NCBI RefSeq assembly: GCF_900105255.1
Contig: NZ_LT629763.1
Coordinates: 868,001 to 932,000, forward strand
DNA: 64,000 nucleotides
Source: Halopseudomonas sabulinigri
GTDB taxonomy: Bacteria; Pseudomonadota; Gammaproteobacteria; Pseudomonadales; Pseudomonadaceae
Direction: 5' to 3'
The translations under genes were made by a program, and so were the position numbers. The notes below the pieces were generated by a model, which searched no databases, had not been told where the DNA came from, and worked only from the letters and a program-made list of their open reading frames with translations. Numbering within the stretch: the first letter of the stretch is position 1; each line of letters begins with the position of its first letter. Positions 1 to 8,094 of this stretch are shown in pieces.

Positions 1-1
1 C

Positions 2-541
2 TTTGTCATCGCTGGCGGCGGCGGCATGGTCGTGGTCGAAGAGCTGGAACACGCGTTGGCGCGTGGTGCCAAGATTTACGGTGAAGTGGTCGGTTACGGT
101 GCTACCTCCGACGGTTACGACATGGTCGCCCCGAGTGGTGAAGGCGCAGTGCGCTGCATGCAGCAGGCGCTCGCGACCGTTGACGGTGCCATCGAGTATC
201 TCAACACCCACGGTACTTCAACGCCGGTGGGCGATGTCGCCGAACTCAAGGCAATCCGTGAAGTGTTTGGCGACAAGGCGCCCAAGATCAGCTCCACCAA
301 GAGCCTCTCGGGTCACTCGCTGGGCGCTGCCGGTGTGCAGGAGGCGATTTACTGCCTGCTGATGCTGCGGGACAACTTCCTGGTGGCCTCGGCCAACATT
401 GAAGAGCTGGACGAAAACGCCGGCGATCTGCCAATTCTGCGTGAACGCCTGGACCAGGCGGTTGATCTGGTGATGTCCAACAGCTTCGGCTTTGGCGGCA
501 CCAACGCCACACTGATCATGAAGCGCTGGAACGCTGCCTGA
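2..541 (+). CDS. fabB: 3-oxoacyl-ACP synthase I (beta-ketoacyl-ACP synthase), 5'-truncated by window edge
   Basis: Only the C-terminal 179 residues are present; the frame is open from base 2. The enzyme condenses malonyl-ACP with acyl-ACP in cytosolic fatty acid elongation and is needed for unsaturated fatty acids. Visible family motifs are the His-containing [11 protein letters not shown] stretch and the [12 protein letters not shown] stretch, which carry the two catalytic histidines, and the closing [10 protein letters not shown] motif typical of thiolase-fold ketosynthases. The active-site Cys lies upstream of the window. The sequence is closer to FabB than FabF by its C-terminal [16 protein letters not shown] region. 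A perfect terminator follows 10 bases after the stop, so fabB ends its transcript here. FabA would be expected upstream, outside the window. Confidence 0.93.
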   Translation, partial: FVIAGGGGMVVVEELEHALARGAKIYGEVVGYGATSDGYDMVAPSGEGAVRCMQQALATVDGAIEYLNTHGTSTPVGDVAELKAIREVFGDKAPKISSTKSLSGHSLGAAGVQEAIYCLLMLRDNFLVASANIEELDENAGDLPILRERLDQAVDLVMSNSFGFGGTNATLIMKRWNAA

Positions 542-550
542 TTTCAGGCA

Positions 551-588
551 GTAATAAAAAACGCCGCATCTGCGGCGTTTTTTATTAC
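551..588. terminator. Bidirectional rho-independent terminator between fabB and the MFS gene
   Basis: Perfect 18-bp inverted repeat: 551-568 and 571-588 are exact reverse complements with two bases between them. The core is ACGCCGCA/TGCGGCGT, flanked by an A-run on the left and a T-run on the right, so it can act on both strands. It sits between the convergent fabB and Bcr/CflA-type genes. Confidence 0.92.
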
Positions 589-602
589 CTGCGCACGACC
601 GA

Positions 603-1799
603 TCAGGATGACCAGCTGGGCTGCGGCGCATTCGCTGAAGCACGCCGCGCCAACAGCGCCATGATGACCGTCACCAGGCCACAGCTGGCCATCACCAAAG
701 CCATGGGCACATTGCTGCCATCGTGCAGCCAACCCACAGCGGCGGAGGTCGGACCGGCAATCGCGAATTGCATGGTCCCCATCAACGCCGAGGCCACTCC
801 GGCCTGATGCCCATGACCGGCCAGCGCACAGGCCGAGGCGTTGGGAATCACCAGCGAAATCACCGCTACGCTGCAAAACAGCGGCGGCAGGAACAACCAG
901 ATGCTGGGCGAATGCGACAAGGCTACCAGCAGCAGCGAGGCCGTCGCGGCGAGATAAACCGCCGTAGTGCCCTTGAGCAGATTCAGTGGCGTGTGCCGGC
1001 GCAACAGGCGGCTATTGAACTGGGCAAAAAGAATAAATCCCGCCGCGTTGGTGCCGAACAGCCAGGCGTAATGATCCACGCTCAGACCGTACAGCTCGAT
1101 GAAGATATAGGGCGAGCCGGCGATGTAGGCAAACATCCCGGCCATCGCCACGCCGCCGGTCAGTGAGTGGAACATGAACACCGGCTCGCGCAGCAAACCA
1201 AGGTAGCGCCCCAGCGCGCTGCTCAGCTTTGATGCGGGCACATTATCTGGCAAGGTCTCCGGCAGGAAGAAGTAGACCGCCAGTGCAAAGAGCGCAGAGA
1301 AGGCGGTCAGAAACCAGAATATCGAGGGCCAACCCGCCACCTTGAGCATAGCCCCGCCCAGCAGGGGCGCGAGGATCGGCGCTACCCCCATGATCAGCAT
1401 CAGCTGAGAGAAGGCCTTGGCAGCATCAATCGGAGCACACAGGTCGCGCACCACCGCGCGGGTGACCACCATGCCCGCGCAACCACCCAGCGCCTGGACA
1501 AAACGCGCTGTCAGCAGCCACTCGAGCGTAGGTGCCATGGCGCAGGCGAAGGACGCCAGACAGAACAGCAAGACGCCGACCAGCAAGGGCTTGCGGCGGC
1601 CAAACCGGTCCGCCAGCGGGCCATACAGCAACTGACCACTGGCCAGACCGAGGAAGTAGACAGACAGACTCAGTTGCACCTGCTCAGCGTCCGCGCTCAG
1701 CGCTGCGCCAATGGCCGGGAACGCCGGCAGATACATATCAATGGCCAACGGGCCGAAGGCGCTCAGCGCGCCAAGAATGAGCAAAATATAGAAAGGCAT
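603..1799 (-). CDS. Bcr/CflA family multidrug efflux MFS transporter
   Basis: A 398-residue inner-membrane protein with about twelve hydrophobic segments, matching the 12-TM drug:H+ antiporter class. The N-terminal LAIDMYLPAFP stretch (residues 18-28) and the loop 2-3 motif GPLADRFGRRK (60-70) are the hallmarks of the Bcr/CflA branch. Members export bicyclomycin, sulfonamides, chloramphenicol or other drugs; the substrate cannot be told from sequence. The gene is monocistronic, converges on fabB and shares its terminator. The ATG at 1799 is used because it gives the usual family N-terminus directly before TM1; no strong Shine-Dalgarno is visible. The divergent neighbour is the ankyrin gene, 235 bases away. 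Confidence 0.88.
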   Translation of the reverse strand: MPFYILLILGALSAFGPLAIDMYLPAFPAIGAALSADAEQVQLSLSVYFLGLASGQLLYGPLADRFGRRKPLLVGVLLFCLASFACAMAPTLEWLLTARFVQALGGCAGMVVTRAVVRDLCAPIDAAKAFSQLMLIMGVAPILAPLLGGAMLKVAGWPSIFWFLTAFSALFALAVYFFLPETLPDNVPASKLSSALGRYLGLLREPVFMFHSLTGGVAMAGMFAYIAGSPYIFIELYGLSVDHYAWLFGTNAAGFILFAQFNSRLLRRHTPLNLLKGTTAVYLAATASLLLVALSHSPSIWLFLPPLFCSVAVISLVIPNASACALAGHGHQAGVASALMGTMQFAIAGPTSAAVGWLHDGSNVPMALVMASCGLVTVIMALLARRASANAPQPSWSS

Positions 1800-2034
1800 T
1801 CAGGTATCCATCAGAGCCGCACGCCACGCCTGGTGACACAGCAGCTATCTGGTGCGTAGCACCAGTGAAAAGAAAGGAACGAGATCAGCTTAGATATCGA
1901 TTGCGCATGATGCCAGAAAACCCCTGCACTGCGGGGGAACAGATTGTTGCCACAATGAGTCTGAAAGCCATATAGCGCCGCGGCCGCCCATAGCCAGCAG
2001 CCGAACTTCAACTCAATTCTGCCCAGGAGTTTGC

Positions 2035-2571
2035 ATGAGCGAGCCTACGCACAGCAGCAACAATCCCGAACTGAATGACGAAGCACTGGCCTTTGCCGAA
2101 AAGGTCTTCGATCTCGCACGCAACGGCGATGCCGAAGCCCTGGCACCCTTGCTCGACGCCGGCCTGCCGGTCGACATTCTGACCAGTAACGGCGACAGCC
2201 TGTTGATGCTGGCCAGTTATCACGGCCATGAAGCAGCCAGCCGCCTGCTGCTGGAGCGCGGCGCCGATCCGGAGCTGGCGAATGGGCGTGCGCAAACACC
2301 GCTGGCCGGCGTCGTCTTCAAGGGCGATGCGCAATTGGTAAAGCTACTGCTGGAGCACGGCGCGGCGGTGGACGGCCGGCCCGACGGCGGCAAGACCCCG
2401 CTGATGTATGCAGCCATGTTTGATCGCACCGACATGCTCGATCTGCTGCTGGCCGCCGGCGCCAACCCGAGAGCTCAGGACGACGCGCAACGCACTGCAC
2501 TGGATTACGCCAACGCCATGGGTGCCAGCGCAGCTGTTGCCTATCTCACCGCGCGGCTTGAGCACGCCTGA
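2035..2571 (+). CDS. Ankyrin repeat protein
   Basis: A 178-residue soluble protein without a signal peptide, so probably cytoplasmic. About four ankyrin repeats fill residues 30-172, recognisable by the spaced LLxxGAxx / TPLMxAAxxxxxxxxxLLL pattern (for example LLLEHGAAVD and TPLMYAAMFD). Ankyrin repeats bind partner proteins and have no catalytic role. A clear CAGGAG ribosome-binding site lies 6 bases before the ATG. The gene is 15 bases from the convergent TetR gene and is probably transcribed alone. The partner is unknown. Confidence 0.85.
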   Translation: MSEPTHSSNNPELNDEALAFAEKVFDLARNGDAEALAPLLDAGLPVDILTSNGDSLLMLASYHGHEAASRLLLERGADPELANGRAQTPLAGVVFKGDAQLVKLLLEHGAAVDGRPDGGKTPLMYAAMFDRTDMLDLLLAAGANPRAQDDAQRTALDYANAMGASAAVAYLTARLEHA

Positions 2572-2586
2572 TACAGCGGCCGCGGC

Positions 2587-3207
2587 TCAACCCTCGAGTA
2601 AAGCGCCACCCAGTTTGAACGCGGTGGCGGCAACCTCTTCCACCGGCTTGCGGTAACCCGTCGCCATCCAGTGCAGGGCAATGTGAATCACCCCGCCCAT
2701 GATCCCGGCGTGCAACAGTTCATCGACCGGCTCACCCTCGTGCCCGGGCTTTACCAACAGGCGGGCCATATCGTTATTGGCCGCGTGTAGCGCCTTGTCG
2801 ATTGCGCGATCAACCGCCGGGCTGATGCCGCGAATCTCGATCAGCAGCAAGCGTGCGATCAGCGGGTGATCCTTCAGTGACTGAAAATAGGCCCGCAACA
2901 TCGCCATGCTGCGGTCAACTGGGTTAGGACCGGCCGCCTCCGCTACCGCGGCATTGTTCTCGCGCAGCTGCTCTGCGGCTTGCTCATAGCAGGCGATCAG
3001 CAGTTCATCACTGTGCGAGAACGACTCATAGAAATAGCGTTGGGTCAGACCAGCGGCATCACACACTTGCTTGACGCCCGAGTGGCGATAGCCATTACGG
3101 CCATAAACCTCTATGGCCGCATCTATCAATTGCTGACGGCGCAGCGCTTTGCGCTCTTCGACTGCAGAGCCGCGATAACGTCGTTTGGCAGTAGTTGGAG
3201 TATTCAT
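2587..3207 (-). CDS. TetR/AcrR family transcriptional repressor of the divergent BVMO operon
   Basis: A 206-residue regulator with an N-terminal basic arm (KRRYRG, ERKALRRQQ) and a TetR DNA-binding domain around residues 23-70, with the recognition helix near VCDAAGLTQRYFYESF. The C-terminal half is the ligand-binding and dimer domain, whose inducer is unknown. The frame could extend upstream from a TTG, but the ATG at 3207 fits the family N-terminus and leaves both operators outside the gene. It is divergent from the monooxygenase operon, and two matching 18-bp palindromic sites lie in the 76-base gap. Autoregulation and repression of the operon are inferred from this layout. Confidence 0.87.
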   Translation of the reverse strand: MNTPTTAKRRYRGSAVEERKALRRQQLIDAAIEVYGRNGYRHSGVKQVCDAAGLTQRYFYESFSHSDELLIACYEQAAEQLRENNAAVAEAAGPNPVDRSMAMLRAYFQSLKDHPLIARLLLIEIRGISPAVDRAIDKALHAANNDMARLLVKPGHEGEPVDELLHAGIMGGVIHIALHWMATGYRKPVEEVAATAFKLGGALLEG

Positions 3208-3218
3208 GCGATAAATTC

Positions 3219-3236
3219 TGACAATAGTGATTGCCA
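3219..3236. promoter_or_regulatory. Operator copy 1 (imperfect) for the TetR regulator
   Basis: TGACAATAGTGATTGCCA is an imperfect dyad that matches operator copy 2 at 14 of 18 positions, with the same TGACAAT left arm. It lies 12 bases upstream of the tetR ATG and its right end (TTGCCA, 3231-3236) doubles as a good -35 box for the BVMO operon. Confidence 0.68.
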
Positions 3237-3259
3237 AATCATATATGACAATCTAGATT
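3231..3259 (+). promoter_or_regulatory. Candidate sigma-70 promoter of the BVMO-SDR-hydrolase operon
   Basis: TTGCCA (3231-3236) and TAGATT (3254-3259) are separated by 17 bases, the optimal sigma-70 spacing, and lie 24 bases upstream of the first ATG. Operator 1 covers the -35 box and operator 2 covers the -10 box, an arrangement that would let a TetR-type repressor block RNA polymerase. Confidence 0.6.
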
Positions 3260-3263
3260 GTCA
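3246..3263. promoter_or_regulatory. Operator copy 2 (perfect 18-bp palindrome) for the TetR regulator
   Basis: TGACAATCTAGATTGTCA is its own reverse complement over all 18 bases. Its centre is 27 bp from the centre of operator copy 1. Size and position, between a tetR gene and its divergent target, are typical for TetR-family binding sites. Confidence 0.78.
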
Positions 3264-3283
3264 CCACAACCTATCGCACGGAT

Positions 3284-4777
3284 ATGACCACGGATACCAC
3301 CATGAGTACAGTACAACAACAATTTGCCCCTGCTCCGCTGGACGTCTTGATCATTGGCGCAGGTTTGTCCGGCATTGGCGCCGCCCACGCGCTGACCGAT
3401 CAATGCCCGGACAAGCGCTACCTGATCCTGGAGCGCCGTGCAGCCATAGGCGGGACCTGGGACCTGTTTCGCTATCCCGGTATTCGCTCCGATTCCGACA
3501 TGTACACCCTGAGCTTCAGTCACAAGCCCTGGACGCACCGCAAAGCGATTGCCGATGGCGCCGACATCAAGCGTTATATCGAAGACATCGCCGAGGAGTC
3601 CGGCATTACCCATAACATTCGCTTTCAGCGCAAGGTCATCAGCGCCAGTTGGTCCACCGAGGCTGCGCTCTGGACCATCACCGCGCTTGCCACAGACCCA
3701 TCAGGCAACGAACAGGAAGAAGTTTATCAAGCGCGCCTGCTGTCGATCTGTGCCGGCTATTACAGCTACGATGAAGGATACCGCCCCGAGTTTCCCGAGG
3801 AGCAGGTGTTCAAGGGTCAGATCATTCACCCGCAATTTTGGCCAACCGACCTCGACTACAGCGGCAAGCGCGTCGTGGTGATCGGTAGTGGCGCCACCGC
3901 CGTCACCCTGGTTCCGGCAATGGCGAAAACCGCAGCACATGTCACCATGTTGCAGCGCTCCCCCAGCTATGTGGTTGCCCGTCCATTGAGCGACCGTACC
4001 GCGCAGTCGTTGCAGAAATGGCTACCAATGCCCACCGCGCACCGGCTGACCCGTTGGAAGAACGTATTGATTGGCTCTTTCTATCATCGGCTCGCACTGA
4101 AAAAGCCCGATTTTTTCAAGATGCGACTGATCCAGATGGCCAAAGCCCAGGTGGGTTCTGAGGTCGATGTAAAACACTTCATCCCCTCCTACAAGCCTTG
4201 GGACCAGCGCATCTGCGCAGTGCCGGACGGCGATCTGTTCCACGATCTGCGCGCTGGCCGCGCCTCGGTAGTAACCGACACCATCGAGTCCTTTACCGAG
4301 AACGGCATTCGCCTGTCATCCGGTGAAGAGCTCGAAGCAGACATCATCGTCACTGCCACCGGATTGAGGTTGAATGCCATGGGCGACGTGCAGGTGAGCG
4401 TGGACGGCGAAACCGTCGCTGTCGCGGAGCGCATGTCCTACAAGGGCATGATGCTCAGCGATATTCCCAACCTGATTCTGACCTTTGGCTATACCAATGC
4501 ATCCTGGACGTTGAAGGCCGAGCTGACCTCAAACTACACCTGCCGGCTGCTGCGCCATATGGACAGCCAGGGTTACCGCATTGCTGTCGCTCGGCGCGAC
4601 CCAGCAGTACAGAACATGCCGTTCCTCAACTTCACCTCCGGCTACGTTCAGCGGGGCGCGCATGTTTTACCAAAACAGGGCGACCGCAAACCCTGGCAGG
4701 TCTACCAGAGCTACCTGGCAGACAAGCTCACCATTCAATACGGCCGCGTTGATGACGGCATAATGCAATTCAAATAA
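3284..4777 (+). CDS. Flavin-containing Baeyer-Villiger monooxygenase
   Basis: A 497-residue FAD/NADPH enzyme that inserts oxygen next to a ketone carbonyl to give an ester or lactone. Two Rossmann motifs are visible: GAGLSG (residues 25-30) for FAD and GSGATA (201-206) for NADPH. The type I BVMO fingerprint FxGxxxHxxxWP is complete at F176-P187, and the GGTW...YPG element is at 56-66. It resembles the EthA branch rather than simple N-oxygenating FMOs. It is first in an operon with an SDR 15 bases downstream. The ATG at 3284 is kept; an in-frame ATG at 3302 is an alternative since neither has a strong ribosome-binding site. Control by the divergent TetR is likely. The natural ketone is unknown. 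Confidence 0.88.
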   Translation: MTTDTTMSTVQQQFAPAPLDVLIIGAGLSGIGAAHALTDQCPDKRYLILERRAAIGGTWDLFRYPGIRSDSDMYTLSFSHKPWTHRKAIADGADIKRYIEDIAEESGITHNIRFQRKVISASWSTEAALWTITALATDPSGNEQEEVYQARLLSICAGYYSYDEGYRPEFPEEQVFKGQIIHPQFWPTDLDYSGKRVVVIGSGATAVTLVPAMAKTAAHVTMLQRSPSYVVARPLSDRTAQSLQKWLPMPTAHRLTRWKNVLIGSFYHRLALKKPDFFKMRLIQMAKAQVGSEVDVKHFIPSYKPWDQRICAVPDGDLFHDLRAGRASVVTDTIESFTENGIRLSSGEELEADIIVTATGLRLNAMGDVQVSVDGETVAVAERMSYKGMMLSDIPNLILTFGYTNASWTLKAELTSNYTCRLLRHMDSQGYRIAVARRDPAVQNMPFLNFTSGYVQRGAHVLPKQGDRKPWQVYQSYLADKLTIQYGRVDDGIMQFK

Positions 4778-4792
4778 GAAGGATAAGCAACG

Positions 4793-5608
4793 ATGCAAGT
4801 TAACAACTGTGTTGCCGTACTGACTGGTGCCGGCAGCGGCATAGGCCGGTGCCTTGCCCTGGCACTGGCCAAGCAGCATTGCCACCTTGCCCTGGCAGAC
4901 CTGAATGCCGAGGCCCTGGCAGAGACCGCCGCCCAGGCCCGCGCGTTTGGCATCAAGGCCAGTGAACATCCGCTTGATGTCGCCGATAGAGCAGCCGTAG
5001 CTGCCCTGCCGGCAGCGGTGATGGCAGAACATGGCAAGGTAGACCTGCTGATAAACAACGCCGGCGTCGCGCTGGGCGGTACCTTCGCGCAAACCTCGGA
5101 GGAAAACTTCGACTGGCTGATGCGTATCAACTTCGACGGCGTGGTCAGCATGTGCCGCGCCTTTTTGCCATTGCTCAGCGAGCGCCCGGTGGCGCGAATC
5201 GTCAACGTATCCAGCCTGTTCGGCCTGATCACCCCGGCGCAGAACACCGCGTATTGCGCGAGCAAATTTGCCGTGCGCGGCTTTTCCAACTCGCTCAGGC
5301 TGGAACTTGAAGGCAGCAATGTCGGCATGACTGTTGTGCACCCCGGCGGCGTTGCCACCGCCATCGCTACCAGTGCTCGCGGTCCTGCCGAGGCGACCGA
5401 AGCGCAACGGCAAGAGAAGCTCGCGCAGGCCAAAAAGCTGCTGCGCATGCCACCGCCCAAGGCGGCGGATATCATCCTGCGCGGCATCGAGCGCGACAAG
5501 CCCCGGGTTATCGTCGGCAACGATGCGCTGATTCTTTCCTGGCTTGAACGCTTGCTGCCGGTCAACTACTGGCGCCTGCTGCCAGGTATTGCCACCCGCA
5601 ACAATTGA
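4793..5608 (+). CDS. Short-chain dehydrogenase/reductase (classical SDR)
   Basis: A 271-residue cytosolic oxidoreductase with the classical SDR signatures: TGAGSGIG (11-18) for cofactor binding, NNAG (88-91), catalytic Ser in NVSS (about 140-141) and YCASK with Tyr154/Lys158. The Asp in LADL after beta-2 hints at NAD rather than NADP. It is the second gene of the operon, with an AGAAGGA ribosome-binding site. In a ketone pathway it could oxidise a secondary alcohol to the BVMO substrate, or the alcohol released by the following hydrolase; this is inference from context. Confidence 0.87.
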   Translation: MQVNNCVAVLTGAGSGIGRCLALALAKQHCHLALADLNAEALAETAAQARAFGIKASEHPLDVADRAAVAALPAAVMAEHGKVDLLINNAGVALGGTFAQTSEENFDWLMRINFDGVVSMCRAFLPLLSERPVARIVNVSSLFGLITPAQNTAYCASKFAVRGFSNSLRLELEGSNVGMTVVHPGGVATAIATSARGPAEATEAQRQEKLAQAKKLLRMPPPKAADIILRGIERDKPRVIVGNDALILSWLERLLPVNYWRLLPGIATRNN

Positions 5609-5635
5609 CACTGAAGCCAGCACAAGGAATTCATC

Positions 5636-6589
5636 GTGAGTTATCTGTTCAATGCAATCATCATTGTTGTTCTGCTGGTCATGCTCGGCTTGTTTGTTTT
5701 CACCTGGCTTATCAGCAAACGAGTGGAAGCCGGCATGCCGCCTGAGGGCAACTTCATCACTATCCAGGGTACCCGCGTACATTACCTGGAGCAGGGCCAG
5801 GGCCCGGCGATGGTGATGATTCACGGGCTGAGTGGCGTAGCACAGAATTTCGGCTACCAGGTGCTCGGCGATCTGGCCAAGACCCATCGGGTAATCGCCA
5901 TCGACAGGCCGGGTAGCGGTTACTCGGTCAGGCACCCGCGCTCAGCGGCAACGCTCAACGTACAGGCCGATATCGTCGCCGGCCTGATAGACGCTTTGGG
6001 TCTCGACAAGCCGCTGCTGGTCGGTCACTCACTGGGCGGCGCCGTATCACTGGCAACCGCATTGCGCTATCCAGGCAAGGTCTCGGGTCTGGCGCTGATT
6101 GCCCCCTTGACGCACAAACCGAAAGAAACCTCCAAAGCTTTCGCCGCGCTGAATATCCCCTATCTGTGGCTGCGCAAGCTGGTGGGCTGGACCGTGGCGA
6201 TACCGCTGTCGATCCGTAATCGTGACAAGGTCACCGAGCTGGTATTCGGGCCAGAAGCCGTACCCAAGGATTTCCCGACCCGCGGCGGTGGCTTTCTGGG
6301 CATGCGTCCCAGCCAATTCGTCGCTGCCTCATCCGACGCCTATGCGCTGAACGCCGCCCTGCCGGCCATGCAGCAATGCTATGGCGCGATTGCCCTGCCA
6401 GTCGGCGTGCTATATGGCCGCCAGGACCGCATTCTCGATCCGCAGGAACAGGGCCAGGCACTGGCCGACGCCCTCCCCGGCACGGAACTTGAGCTGGTTG
6501 ATGGCGGTCACATGCTTCCTATAACCCAGCCCGATCTCACCAGCGAATTCATTCGCCGGCAGTCCCTGCGCTCGGCTGTGGCTGAGTAA
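5636..6589 (+). CDS. Membrane-anchored alpha/beta hydrolase
   Basis: A 317-residue alpha/beta-fold hydrolase. An N-terminal hydrophobic segment (about residues 6-26) looks like a signal anchor. The oxyanion-hole HGLSG is at 63-67, the nucleophile elbow GHSLGG at 130-135 (Ser132), the acid in GRQDRILD (Asp264) and the catalytic His in GGHMLP (His292), so the triad is complete. Translation starts at GTG 5636, preceded by AAGGA. It is the third gene of the operon, 27 bases after the SDR. A role in cleaving the ester made by the BVMO is the simplest reading, but the substrate is not shown. Confidence 0.85.
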   Translation: MSYLFNAIIIVVLLVMLGLFVFTWLISKRVEAGMPPEGNFITIQGTRVHYLEQGQGPAMVMIHGLSGVAQNFGYQVLGDLAKTHRVIAIDRPGSGYSVRHPRSAATLNVQADIVAGLIDALGLDKPLLVGHSLGGAVSLATALRYPGKVSGLALIAPLTHKPKETSKAFAALNIPYLWLRKLVGWTVAIPLSIRNRDKVTELVFGPEAVPKDFPTRGGGFLGMRPSQFVAASSDAYALNAALPAMQQCYGAIALPVGVLYGRQDRILDPQEQGQALADALPGTELELVDGGHMLPITQPDLTSEFIRRQSLRSAVAE

Positions 6590-6594
6590 ACACA

Positions 6595-6632
6595 ACAGCG
6601 CTGCCCAGGTTGCTAAAAAGGCGCAGCGCTGA
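6595..6632 (+). terminator. Weak stem-loop after the BVMO operon
   Basis: AGCGCTGCC (near 6597) can pair with GGCGCAGCGCT (near 6620) across an A-rich loop, starting a few bases after the hydrolase stop. There is only a short ATTT tail, so this is a weak terminator candidate. Confidence 0.35.
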
Positions 6633-6795
6633 TTTCAAATCCCGCTGAATGTTCAATTTATACACACACCCATTGCGTATTTTGTGAGGTTTTCGGCGAA
6701 ATAGCGCCAATTTAACCTGCAAACTGAACCTTTACGGTCATAAGCCTGTCATCTATGTGTACATTTTGCACAAGCCACAGTGAGAGGATTATCTT

Positions 6796-7014
6796 ATGAA
6801 ACCATGGAAACTTGCCGCGCTGGGTGCCGTCGCCATGCTGGCCGTTGTGGGTTGCTCGAATGACCACATCATTCGCACCGAAGACGGGGAAATGATTCAG
6901 AGTAACGAGAAGCCGGAAATCGATGAAGACACCGGCATGATCGAGTACGAAGATGAGCAGGGTTACGACAACCAGGTTAAACAGTCCGATGTGAAAGAAA
7001 TCATCGAGCGCTGA
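6796..7014 (+). CDS. YgdI/YgdR-like small lipoprotein (copy 1)
   Basis: A 72-residue precursor with a lipoprotein signal peptide ending in the lipobox VVGC (Cys at about residue 20). The mature part is short and acidic, with the DUF903 pattern: a conserved strand (HIIRTEDGEMIQSNEKPEID) followed by TGMIEYEDEQG and a closing QSDVKEIIER. Such proteins are outer-membrane lipoproteins of unknown function with an SH3-like fold. It is monocistronic, followed at once by a strong terminator. A paralogue lies 240 bases downstream with the same C-terminal QSDVK..IER ending. Confidence 0.85.
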   Translation: MKPWKLAALGAVAMLAVVGCSNDHIIRTEDGEMIQSNEKPEIDEDTGMIEYEDEQGYDNQVKQSDVKEIIER

Positions 7015-7033
7015 TAACCGAGGTTGTGAACCG

Positions 7034-7060
7034 AAACGCCGGCCCCGAGCCGGCGTTTTT
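7034..7060 (+). terminator. Rho-independent terminator after the first YgdR-like gene
   Basis: AAACGCCGGC (7034-7043) pairs perfectly with GCCGGCGTTT (7049-7058) across loop CCCGA, followed by further T residues. Confidence 0.9.
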
Positions 7061-7252
7061 ATGTGCGCCCTCCCCGCCGATCTGCCCGGCATAAATCTGT
7101 AAGGCGCCGCCCGCTCTATACACGCCCGACGATAGCCCTGTCACAAAAATGCAGTCTCGCTGCCTTGCTTGCGGCGTTTCATCAAATTGCGTCTATTCTC
7201 TGTAAGGCAATAAAAAAAGCAGGAAAGCTAAATTCCGTATAGGAGCGTCACC

Positions 7253-7471
7253 ATGAAACACGCAATGCTCGTCGCTTTCGCCCTGTTCGCCGCCATCTCT
7301 CTGACGGCCTGCTCCAGTGAGTACATCATCAGTACCACTAGCGGCCAGATGATTCCCACCGATGGCAAGCCCAAACTGAATAACGAGACCGGCATGGTCG
7401 AATACAAGGACGCAGAAGGCCGCAAAGCGACCATCATGCAGTCGGACGTCAAATCGGTTATCGAACGCTAG
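7253..7471 (+). CDS. YgdI/YgdR-like small lipoprotein (copy 2)
   Basis: Also 72 residues, with lipobox LTAC (Cys at about residue 20) and the same DUF903 layout (YIISTTSGQMIPTDGKPKLN, then TGMVEYKDAEG, then QSDVKSVIER). It has clearly diverged from copy 1: the mature part is neutral to basic rather than acidic. An AGGAG ribosome-binding site precedes the ATG. A strong terminator separates it from copy 1, so the two are expressed independently. Function unknown beyond being a likely outer-membrane lipoprotein. Confidence 0.85.
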   Translation: MKHAMLVAFALFAAISLTACSSEYIISTTSGQMIPTDGKPKLNNETGMVEYKDAEGRKATIMQSDVKSVIER

Positions 7472-7664
7472 CCAGAGCACAGTGGTGGTGAGCCGCAATG
7501 GCTCATCACCGCACTCCGGCTCTCCCTCTTCGACCTCTTCGCGCCCTCATCTACCTTTTCCTGCTATCTGAACTACGCTTGCTGTCGAAAACTCATTTGC
7601 TCACTCGACGTAAATGTGACGCCGGGCAATAACGCCCGCCACCGCGTCCTATGAGGAACTCGCC

Positions 7665-8084
7665 ATGCAGCTGACGCCCTACCTGTCCTTCGACGGCAAT
7701 TGCGCCGACGCCTTCGCCTTCTACCATGCCTGTTTGGGTGGCGAACTGGAGGCCATGCCCTACGCCGGCTCACCCATGGCCGATGAGATGCCCGCCGTGA
7801 TGCAAGACCGCATCATGCACGTGTCATTGAGCAATGGAACGTTTTTCCTGATGGGCTGCGACGTACCGCCGTCGGTCTATCAAGCGCCACAAGGCATGCA
7901 GGTTGCCCTGCAATGTGACGATCTGGAAGAAGCGCAGCGCCGCTTCGACAGCCTGTCGGCCGACGGCCAGATCAGCATGCCCTTGCAGGCGACTTTCTGG
8001 TCCACAGGCTTTGCCATGTTCACCGACCGCTTCGGCATCCAGTGGATGATCAACTGCACCTGCGCGCTCGATACCCAGGCTTGA
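7665..8084 (+). CDS. PhnB-like VOC (glyoxalase/bleomycin-resistance fold) protein
   Basis: A 139-residue protein of the PhnB-type vicinal oxygen chelate family, recognised from the opening LTPYLSFDGNCADAFAFYHACLGGEL and the closing DRFGIQWMINC. These small cytosolic proteins often carry no proven enzymatic role. The gene has a GAGGA ribosome-binding site and is 10 bases upstream of the YCII gene and the ECF sigma factor gene. PhnB-like, DGPF/YCII and DUF1428 genes are characteristic partners of ECF42-type sigma factors, so it is probably part of that regulon. Confidence 0.85.
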   Translation: MQLTPYLSFDGNCADAFAFYHACLGGELEAMPYAGSPMADEMPAVMQDRIMHVSLSNGTFFLMGCDVPPSVYQAPQGMQVALQCDDLEEAQRRFDSLSADGQISMPLQATFWSTGFAMFTDRFGIQWMINCTCALDTQA

Positions 8085-8094
8085 GGAGAACACC

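Noticed and set aside
4667-5935. 422-codon minus-strand frame opposite the SDR gene
   Set aside because: Overlaps three operon genes in antisense and encodes no recognisable protein.
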